From contig JAVDOI010000003.1 of assembly GCA_032191485.1 (NCBI GenBank), positions 26,583,836 to 26,647,835 of the forward strand: a DNA stretch of 64,000 nt, in the 5' to 3' direction. Of this stretch, positions 55,781 to 64,000 are shown piece after piece. This stretch comes from Leptoclinus maculatus (lineage: Eukaryota > Chordata > Actinopteri > Perciformes > Stichaeidae). Each line of letters begins with the position of its first letter. Positions within the stretch are counted from its first letter, which is position 1. Under the pieces are notes generated by a model that saw only the letters and a program-made list of their open reading frames with translations, was not told the origin of the DNA and did no database searches. A program made the position numbers and the translations under genes.

Positions 55781-57586
55781 CAGTGCATTAGCAGGCTCAG
55801 GGCGGTTTCCTGTTTGAGGCGCAAAGATCTTTGACCTCTCATATAGCCGAGCAACACTCCGAACGGCATCGACATGCAGTCTCGAACCATAAGTCGGCTA
55901 ACAGCGCTCACAGCGGGTCTGCCGTTCAGTCATCTCTCTACCTCACCACTCAGCAGACGGCAAAAAAAAAAAGCCAAAAGCAAGATTGATAATGGCCGAT
56001 ACTGTGTAGTACACGTGTATGTGAAATACATGCTCATCATAAACCAACCGTGAGGTGTTTTCCCCCGTGATTTCAATTAATTGGAGTATGATTTGGAAGA
56101 CGTTTGTCGCAGACTTTCTGCTGAGGCTGTTTCACTTGATCCAGCTCCACAGTGGGGGTTTGACTTATGTTTGTTTAAATTCTTTTCCTCCCAGCTCTCT
56201 ACTCCTCTCCTGTGTTTAGACTTGACAGTGACATTCCTTCTTCATATCTGGACAGACTCTTAAATGTTAAGTTATGCCATCTTTCACAGGTTTTTTTTGG
56301 TCAAGCTCGGTGAAATTTATATCCTGCGCTTAAGAGGAAGCGGAGCGAGAGAACCGCCTCGGCTATCACTCTTTTGTCGGAGAGCGTGGTGACATTTCTA
56401 ATCCATGTGATCTGTGTTTTGTATCCTTGCAGTCACTAGGATACCACGGTGCTCAATGTGACACTTTACAAAAAAACATTATAACGTTTCTTCACATAGA
56501 ATGTTATTATTTATTTATTGGTCCAATGTTGCTGTCAAGGAGATCATTGTTACTGTAAATCAGTGGTTCCCAAACGCCCCCTCTCCCGCCAAACACATAC
56601 ATGTATCGCCTTTTTTATTATCTGGTAACAATACTGAGGAAACTATTAACAAAAGGAGATGAAATATATTTAAATAACATATGAACACAAACTGCATTTT
56701 CTAGAATCTAACTCTTTGAATACTGAGCATCACCCTCACACAACAGTCAATTAATACCTTTTATTAGTTACACCTCTGACATTTCTAACTATTCCGCTGG
56801 TGAATAAGGTTTGTTTGCCGTCTGTGGTTTCACCCATAAGTAATGTGTGGCCCTTACAATACCTCTGCGCCCCTCTAGAGGGCTCTAACACACAGTTTGG
56901 GAACCACTGCTGTTAATTAACCAGAGAAATGTGTGTAGAATCAAAACTATTTTGAACAGACGGTGTGGTGCATCATATAAATGTCCTGAGTACGCAGTGA
57001 TGAGTCCCGTCTGGAGGTTAACACAGGTTATATGAGACTTCATTACAGTTTGTATGCAGTTACAGTGCAACCAGATATATACTCTGGGCATTCTCGGTTT
57101 GTATTACGACACGAGTAAGGTTGATATGTTCAATTGTAACGTGAAATCTTCGACGCCCCATCAATGTAATTTATGTTTTTTTTACAGAACAGATTCGGTA
57201 GCACTAATCTAATGATCATGAAAAAGGAAGAACCATCAAGAATAAGCTCAAAACTAACCAGAAAAAGCCCTTAAAGTACACGTAGTGTGCCAGCCTTCAC
57301 AAGATATCACAATCTGCATTTGTGGGGTTTTTTTTTTTAGTGTGAGTTTGTATTTGATATTACTTTTCCACCGACAATCATGAGCTAGTGTAGATACAGT
57401 ACATCATGTTAATAATATGAAGATGGTTTTATTGTTTTGTTCCATGGCGGGTGTAAGGACCCTTTGTGTCTTCCTTTTAAAAAAATCTCTTGGATGTCAT
57501 TCTTATTTGATGCCATCAACCTTCCGTGATTTAACATGCGTGTTGTATTTCGTTAAAGTAAATGTTGTGTTTTGTGTTGAAATAAA
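55594..57586 (+). other. dpf3: Probable DPF3 3' UTR
   Basis: About 2 kb after the DPF3b stop without coding potential. It contains a TA repeat (about 55630-55662), a CA repeat (55751-55778) and a hAT-like MITE (56561-56909). AATAAA signals lie at 57581-57586 and again at 57667-57672. Confidence 0.5.
56561..56909. mobile_element. hAT-like MITE with 15-bp TIRs and 8-bp target duplication
   Basis: CAGTGGTTCCCAAAC at 56561-56575 and its exact reverse complement GTTTGGGAACCACTG at 56895-56909 bound 349 bp. The flanking octamers CTGTAAAT (56553-56560) and CTGTTAAT (56910-56917) match at 7 of 8 positions, as expected for an 8-bp hAT target duplication. CAGTGGTTCnCAAAC is the classical hAT-type end. 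No transposase frame is present. Confidence 0.85.
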
Positions 57587-58695
57587 GACATTTTTTTTTC
57601 CATTAGTCTCGTTTCTTTGCTTGTTATCCATGAAATGTATCTTTCAGGTTCACATTTTGCCTGTGCAATAAATTCACAGAGAGACTATTCCTGCTTCTGT
57701 TCCCTTTCAACAATCCATTACCAGGAAACCCTAATGGTGTGTATTCAATTTGAAAATAGATATTGAGTGTTTATATGGCTCTTGCCAAGATGGCTGCATC
57801 TGATAAATCCATTATAACGTAATGAACGGATTAGTCATCCTACTCCCAAAAGATGTGGCTGCCTTTGGGTTTGTCTGGCGAGGTCTCTCTCTCTCTCTCT
57901 CTGTGGATGTAAATTAAGAAATCCAATATGGAAAATCCAGAAGCCTGTGATGTCTTCAAGTCTGGAGCTGCTCCACAGGCAGTGAACTGATTTGATGGAC
58001 CCATAAACGATACTGTTCTTAATTCTGAAACAGAAAATGTAGCCATTTACTATAACGTCTTTCCCAATGCATTGTCTATGGAGCTGTTCCACTTCATTAC
58101 TTGTGCTTTGACAATTCAAAATGCGTTAGCACTTACATCACATTACCACAAGGGAGCGCTGTTGGACTAGAGTAAGGCCTCGACACTACATCCTGTAGTT
58201 GTCTTGAGATGAAATATTCATAACCCTCGTTGACTGCGGTTGTAAGATTTAAAGATGTTCTGTGCACACAAACATAACTGCGTCTTCAAACCAGAGTCCG
58301 AGAACTTACTGTGTCTCGTCTTTGACATTTTTCTGTACTATCATCGATCAGAGTGCAATAATACAATCATAAAAAGAGTACTATGATGACGGTAATATTG
58401 TTGTTTTTGTATGCTTTATTGGAGAATATGCATCCACAAGAGAGTGATGAGAACAAAGACAGACAGAAGACTGCTTTGAACTGTAACATAGAACTGCCTG
58501 TTGATCATCTACACCTTCCAAATAATGACGTAGCTTACTTTACTTACAAAAAAATGTCAGTTATGTCTTTTTGTATTGCAAATATCTTCTCTTAGTGAAA
58601 CCTCCCTCCCATAAAATGCAAAAGTAATCCTGTACTATGTTAAAAAAAGTAAAATCTGATTATTCCATGTTTTTCAAAGAAAGTGACTAAAGTGA
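57587..58695. other. Convergent DPF3/LEG1 3' intergenic region
   Basis: AT-rich non-coding DNA between the DPF3 poly(A) signals and the LEG1 3' end. Only a short CT repeat near 57886-57902 stands out. Confidence 0.4.
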
Positions 58696-58701
58696 TTTAA
58701 T
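58696..58701 (-). terminator. Candidate LEG1 poly(A) signal ATTAAA
   Basis: TTTAAT on the plus strand, about 42 nt past the LEG1 stop; a canonical AATAAA (TTTATT) also lies further on at 58415-58420. Confidence 0.4.
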
Positions 58702-58742
58702 TGGAGTTGCTACATCTCTCTGTTTGTGAGGGTGTGTTTGTT

Positions 58743-60212
58743 TTAGCATCCCGTAGTCATTCCAGAGATGATGGACAGGAAAGAGCTTGTTGCGAATCCG
58801 GGATTCAGTAGCAGCTGCTCCAGCATCTCTCTGCCTTTCTCTCTTGTGGTCACTGAACACATGGCACTTTTCCACATACGCACCAGAGACCCACCTGGTA
58901 GAGGACATGGTCATCATTAAGAGTTCAAAAAGCCTTGATTATAATATTTATGTGTGTGTGTGTGTGTGTGTGTGTGTCCTACCCAGTAAACTGTCGATGC
59001 TGGTCATCCAGGAGAAGATGTATAGTGTGTGGTTCTCCGCCTCAGTCAGATCGGCTATGTTAGGTGCACTGTCGCCCACCTAGACGCACAGATATGACAT
59101 ACAAAACAAGAGTCGGATAAATGCGCAGGTCGTAAATCAAATTAAATGAATGGACGGATGCAGTTGTAGTTGCGTACCTGTAAAATACGACCTGGGAGAG
59201 GGATTAAGAACAGTGCAGATTTCTCCATATTGGATTGGAAATGAGCCGCAGCAACGTACTCGGCCGAGTTCTGCCAGCTCTTAGAAAATGCCACCTCTAC
59301 GGGGGAGTAGTGGCTCTGCCTGAAGGAGAGGAGAAAACAAGAGACGGATGCAGCTTATTTGAATGGTTGCCGAGAGTTGAATGAGAAAAATGATACCACA
59401 CTACATCATGACAGTGGTACAGGGGAGTAGATACAGACAATAGATAGATAGATAGATAGATAGATACATTACCTGGAATTGCATGCAGCAGAGGCATAAC
59501 TTGAAGCCATTTGGGCCAACCAGTAGAGACCGAGGAGAGCGTCTTTCTTCTCATTTGCAGGGAGAGGAGACTCAGACGCAGCCTTGAGTCCCTTTAAACG
59601 CACACAAACAGAAATGAGAAGGTACCTCCAGCGATTTAGTATTGCACCTCCTTAAAGTGCAGAAGAGATTATTATGTATCTCTGTGTCCACGAGTATATT
59701 CGATACATAAAAGTCAGTAACGTGGATCTGTTTGTGTGTCCCTGACGTACCTGGAAGAAGGCATCCCACTTAGTCGTGGCATCAGGGTAGCTAGCTGCAC
59801 AGTCAGCATATGTTGTGCAATAGTCCAGTACACCTTCAGGGGCCTGCATCTGGACCTATGCAGTGAATTGTATCATTTCACTCCTTGCGTTCGAGACTAA
59901 ACCATGCATGTTGGTGTTACAACGATAACAGCTACACCATTTAGTAGCAGACACATGTAACTAGTTTGTATCACATTTGGAACCCAAAGGCTATCGTCAT
60001 CGCTGTCCTGCAGCCTAACAGAGCCCGAAACTAGTATAGCTGCAGACTTAGCCTTGTTTACTGCTGTCTTACTTTCAGCTTGAGATGTCCAGCAGCACAC
60101 ATACCTGAGCTCCTGCTCCCATGAAGCCCTGCTGTGCAGCGGACAGGAAGGGTATTACAGAGGCAAAGTAGTTCACACCTGGAGGAGAAAGAAGTGGTTT
60201 TGTTAGTGTTTT

Positions 60213-60254
<42 letters not shown>

Positions 60255-60928
60255 GTGTTTGTCATACTTACAGCCCCACCAGCTCTGAGTAGAAACACAC
60301 ATAGTATCTCCTGTTGGCAGGCCGCAGGTTGTAGCAGCAGTTGGGTCAGCGAGACGCCCTACAGAAACAACACATTGTACATAACGCCATCAGTTTGTGT
60401 GTATTGTTTGGTAGCTGGTGGCGTCGTGTTGTTACGTTCACTCAGTTTAGGACCCACAGTAAAAGTTAGTTATTTATTCATTAAATGGTCATTAGATGGT
60501 CATTGCCCCTAGTTTCATTTTTTTTACTGATGTCTCTTGTTGCAATGTCCACTTTGCTGCTGTAATCCTGCAAATGTCCTCGCAATTCTTCCAAAAAAAA
60601 AAAAAGATTTCAAAAATATTTTCAATTTACCTGAAGTTAGCATCCATGCCAACTGCAGCGGCAGTCCCCACATTGGACTGTCAGTGGTGTTCGTCCCCAT
60701 GGATCCCATAAATGGGTCTGTGGCAGCTATCATCAGCCGGTAAAGACTCATGCGGTGAAGGTAGTGCCAGGGGTCGGGGGTCAGAATGCCGTTCTGTGTC
60801 GGCAGCTCAGTCACTTGGCCGGCCGTCTGAGCCCACAGGACGGGCATGCCATTCTCTAGGATGACAGCGGCGCTGCTGAGAGACACGGCACATGCCAGGA
60901 GGAGGCTGAGGACCGCGGGGCGCAGCAT
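58743..60928 (-). CDS. leg1: LEG1-family secreted protein (liver-enriched gene 1)
   Basis: LEG1 proteins are secreted, liver-enriched proteins known from zebrafish, where they are needed for liver growth; their biochemical activity is not established. Eight exons: 60928-60631, 60358-60272, 60178-60105, 59855-59751, 59591-59473, 59319-59178, 59079-58983, 58894-58743; 1074 nt, 357 aa. The first 20 residues (MLRPAVLSLLLACAVSLSSA) are a signal peptide. Then come the family-type segments ILENGMPVLWAQTAGQVTEL, PDPWHYLHRMSLYRLM, MWGLPLQLAWMLTSGRLADP and a cysteine-containing stretch (CVSTQSWWGCVNYFASVIPF). The protein ends GMTTGC. All introns are GT-AG. A TATA box lies just upstream. The family assignment rests on recalled similarity of these segments; which zebrafish leg1 paralogue it matches cannot be decided here. 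Confidence 0.85.
59441..59464. repeat. (TAGA)n tetranucleotide repeat
   Basis: About six perfect TAGA units in LEG1 intron 5, only 9 bp from the exon 5 donor. Confidence 0.9.
60215..60249. repeat. (GT)n microsatellite
   Basis: About 17 GT units in LEG1 intron 2, interrupted by a single C soon after. Confidence 0.9.
60518..60570 (+). repeat. Retroposon 3'-tail-like repeat in LEG1 intron 1
   Basis: Shares TTTTTTACT, GATGTCTCTTGT and TTGCTGCTGTAATCCTG with 7991-8036, in the same orientation. Confidence 0.5.
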
Positions 60929-60986
60929 GACTGAGGAGCTGGGAGGGTCTACTCTGCACTGAAACTCAAGTCACATGAATACAAGG

Positions 60987-60994
60987 CTTATATA
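60987..60994 (-). promoter_or_regulatory. leg1: TATA box of the LEG1-family gene
   Basis: TATATAAG on the minus strand, about 59 bp upstream of the ATG, which fits a short leader of roughly 30 nt. A defined TATA promoter is in keeping with a tissue-restricted secreted protein. Confidence 0.65.
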
Positions 60995-61889
60995 CTCTGT
61001 TCAAATGTTCTGACCCACAGGTCACCTGAGCTAACCATGTGACATGTGGTTTGTTTAACTCATTTAACCTGCATGTAAACCCAAAGAACTGTTCTGCTGA
61101 CTGATACCAAGAAAAGAGCAATGTCCTGTTGGTCAACATTGGTGAATCCACATCTGCTGATGTAAGTGACCACAATATACAGTTTTCACTGAGAGAAAGG
61201 TGGTAGACCTGGTAGAGGTAGACCCTCAATGTTCAAAAGACGAAGATAACACGGGTTTTTGACCCATGTTTTTGACCTGAAAACTCTGGGAAAGACAAGT
61301 ACAACTAATTAAAAATGGAATAATGATCCTGACCGGCTTTTGGTCTGCAAAGTAACACTGACCTGGATTACCAGGAACTGGGGTCTGTTGTGTATCTGTG
61401 TGGTTAAACCTGTTTGAACCTCAATGTTCAGAGAGCACTTCACAGCACACAGACAACACTGTGTGCTGTTAGACATACACATGACAGCAGATCAAATCTG
61501 TTACTAAAATGGCACTTATAGAGCGCTCAGGTTCAACACATCTCTTCTGGACATTACACGTTCTGTACTTGATGTTTGCAGGTTTGATGCAGGGCTGCAG
61601 CCAAGATTTCATAATAATTTAGGGATAAATGCAGTGAATGGTTAGGTTCTTAATTAACGGTATCCGATACCAGATCGGCCTCTTCAAGTCAGCTATTTGA
61701 GTCAGTATCTGAAACGCTATCAGTGTTAGTATCAATGCATCCCTAGAACAATTAGTCATGCGTTCAAGTCCCCCAAACCTGCACCCGCACCATTCTGGAG
61801 TTGTGATATCTTATTTATCCAATTATGTTTTCTGTAAATAGCAATGTAGAAGTCTAACGTCAGTTTTCACAGCTTTCTTCACACTGCCA

Positions 61890-62300
61890 GGAGTAATCCA
61901 CAATTTATTTATTTTTTGTTTACTTAAAAGTAGTACAATTTTTTATACATTTAATTTTAAAATACTGGAATCAGCCTATAAAATACCCTCTATGAGCAAT
62001 TTATCAAATTAAAATACTCTGGCACAAGTACTAGTAAAATATTACTTAGAATAAAAGTACTTGTTATGCAGTATAATCCTTTCAGAGTGTTCTATTATTA
62101 TATGTAAATAAGCATTTCGTGTTGTAGCTTGTTAAAGAGGAGCTAATTTAAAGCACCACTATACTGTTTGGTATTTTAATCTATAAGAAAGCATCATATT
62201 TCATAAGGAAAACAATCACAAGTTTGTGTGTAATCCGTTATATAAATAAGTGTGTAATGTAAAGTATAAAGCTGCATATCATGGAACAACTCCAGTACAG
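61890..62300 (+). repeat. AAGTACTAGTAAAAT-type dispersed repeat
   Basis: Contains AATAAAAGTACTTGTTATGC, AGAGGAGCTAATTTAAAGC and TTTTAATCTATAAGAAAGC. It resembles the other half of the common teleost repeat seen at 16262-16440, by recollection only. Confidence 0.4.
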
Positions 62301-62855
62301 AAGCCTACAAGTACATACTAGTCTTATGATTGCTCTGCAGTGTGTGTGTCACTGATATTTTAATACAAACCTTCCTTTGTCAGATCTGTTTCTTCTTCCA
62401 GTGATTTGGCTTCGCTGCCAGACATCATGTGACGTGGGAGGGGCCCGGAATCAGGAAACACACCGCTGTCGCAAGTCACAGGAAAGGTAAAGTCTAAACT
62501 CTTCCTCTTACTGAGCTCAACATTTAGGAATCATCTACTATCTTGTCGGGACAAAGCATGCTAATAGATTTCTTATTATGCCGTTTTTTTAGCAACAAAG
62601 ACATTTGAACGAATATGTTGTCCGAACAAAAAAAAGCAAGAGAGACAAATCTTCACATTGCGCTGCGACTTTGATTGTAACTTAATGAGCAGCTGCGTGT
62701 TACCGTCAACACATGACTTCAGTTCAAATGAACACAACTTCACCGGAAACAGTGTCAGTGGCTCATTCCTAAATAGGGATCCTTTATTGTGCACGACTCT
62801 TCTTGTGATTGTAAAGTCATGTGATTTCCGCATTTTTCTCGCTGCCCGCTACTGT

Positions 62856-62858
<3 letters not shown>

Positions 62859-62914
<56 letters not shown>
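62859..62914. repeat. (CA)28 microsatellite
   Basis: 56 bp of perfect CA repeat. Confidence 0.95.
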
Positions 62915-62917
<3 letters not shown>

Positions 62918-63618
62918 GCGCAAGCAGGCAGGGAAGATGTTTACATTAAAGTAGAAGTCATGGTTCAAGGTTTAAACGTGTTACAGCAGAAAGCATGCAT
63001 CTTAGTCCCTCTCATAGCAATAACAGGGCTGGAGTACATGCACATGGCCCACTATGGTTTCCTCTTGTACAGGAAGTCTGCTTGACTGGGTTATAGTAAA
63101 CATTACTGACACTAACCCTGTTACAATATTAGACTTTATCTACAGTAAATCAGTGCAGATGCCCAGTTAGAAAATGTTTTACAGATTGCATTTGGAGTTG
63201 ACAAACTTTAAGGACTATATGGGACGGCTGTGAAAGCCCATGTAGTCCTGTAGTCCCAGTTAAGGAGTCTGTTACTGCTGCCAATCATCCATTACTTTCC
63301 GGTTACTGTTGCAACTGTTTTGGCTATTCTTTATTTTTAACTAAATATTTGTAACTGTCTATCCTTTATTTTTCATCCATTCTCTTTTGTTTTTAAGTCA
63401 TCTGTGTATAATTGACTTTTCATCTAACGATTTAAATCCCTCATCCGTCACTTTGAGCTAACTGAGTAGTTAACTAGATCTCATGCATTCTCAATCTCCT
63501 CTTGTGGTTAAGGTGTTAAAATTGACTCATTGTGACAAAATATTTACTAACGATCAGATCAAATCAGAGGCTAAACTCACACGGATAGTTATTTTCCCTA
63601 AACACCAATATGTGTATT

Positions 63619-63622
<4 letters not shown>

Positions 63623-63672
<50 letters not shown>
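63623..63672. repeat. (TG)25 microsatellite
   Basis: 50 bp of perfect TG repeat. Confidence 0.95.
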
Positions 63673-63673
<1 letters not shown>

Positions 63674-64000
63674 ATACATACTCGTATCTACACTGTTTAC
63701 ACAGTATATTGGTTTATACAATATGTACACAGTTTGGGGACATCTTTTATATTGATGTTGTTCCCCTTTCTTTCAATAGGGACTATTTTAACAGAGATAA
63801 AAAGATTATAATTCAGACACCGAATATAATACGTATGTTTTTGAAATAGCTTCACCTTTAAAAGAAGAAGAATTAATGAATACATCTTATGTTTATTCAA
63901 TGGTCCCACAGTCTTACATAGAATACTGTTGGAACATTTTATCCCCAAATACCCTTCAATGTTGAATTTGTTCAGTGACCTCGATCAGTATTGAACCGCA

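Larger units (their letters stand above)
60995..64000. other. Right-hand 3 kb without a recognised gene
   Basis: No protein-coding exon is recognised. Visible are an HNF1-like word (61646-61658), repeat-like sequence (about 61655-61745 and 61890-62300), a possible untranslated exon near 62400-62486, and CA/GT tracts at 62859-62914 and 63623-63672. Confidence 0.5.

Noticed and set aside
57835..58119. 94-codon minus-strand open frame between DPF3 and LEG1
   Set aside because: No recognisable similarity, partly simple sequence, and not connectable by splicing to LEG1, whose stop is upstream.

Overview
This is a gene-rich stretch of a ray-finned (teleost, probably percomorph) fish genome. The evidence is compact multi-exon vertebrate genes with GT-AG (twice GC-AG) introns, orthologues of known vertebrate proteins in every gene recognised, very long CA/GT microsatellites, and dispersed fold-back repeats with GTTAGCTTAGC-type arms that are familiar from teleosts. 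No bacterial, viral or CRISPR content was seen.

Layout: (1) 1-2.3 kb, minus strand: 5' end of INO80, with the first coding exon at 89-240 and an inferred non-coding exon and promoter at about 1862-2290. (2) 3.3-7.3 kb, minus: complete VPS18 in 9 exons (982 aa). (3) 8.3-9.66 kb, plus: complete RHOV in 3 exons (236 aa). (4) 11.1-22.1 kb: about 11 kb without a recognisable gene. (5) 22.6-23.5 kb, minus: complete PIGH in 4 exons (180 aa). (6) 24.6-29.3 kb, plus: complete ZFYVE1 in 12 exons (780 aa). (7) 31.1-34.7 kb, minus: complete DCAF4 in 13 exons (523 aa). (8) 35.6-55.6 kb, plus: complete DPF3 in 11 exons (377 aa), with an alternative last exon at 52860-53011 giving a 340 aa DPF3a-type protein. 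(9) 58.7-60.9 kb, minus: complete LEG1-family secreted protein in 8 exons (357 aa). (10) 61-64 kb: repeats and one possible untranslated exon. Exon joins were made by hand; in every complete gene the exon lengths sum to an open frame close to the human protein length where that is known.

The genes are independent housekeeping or developmental loci, not a pathway: chromatin remodelling (INO80; DPF3 of BAF complexes), endolysosomal tethering (VPS18), a Rho GTPase, GPI-anchor synthesis (PIGH), the PI3P-binding DFCP1 (ZFYVE1), a CUL4 adaptor (DCAF4) and a secreted liver protein. Three neighbouring pairs are head-to-head with gaps of about 0.9-1.1 kb (VPS18/RHOV, PIGH/ZFYVE1, DCAF4/DPF3). INO80-VPS18-RHOV match a human 15q15 block and PIGH, ZFYVE1, DCAF4 and DPF3 match human 14q24, so the empty 11-22 kb interval is where the two blocks meet.

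I did not find a convincing new biological system. The most useful observations are the conserved DPF3a terminal exon, two GC-AG introns, transposon copies with clear inverted repeats (one hAT-like with near-perfect 8-bp target duplication, one abutting a splice donor), a 602-bp TIR element holding a 33-bp minisatellite and a perfect hairpin, and several candidate regulatory sites.
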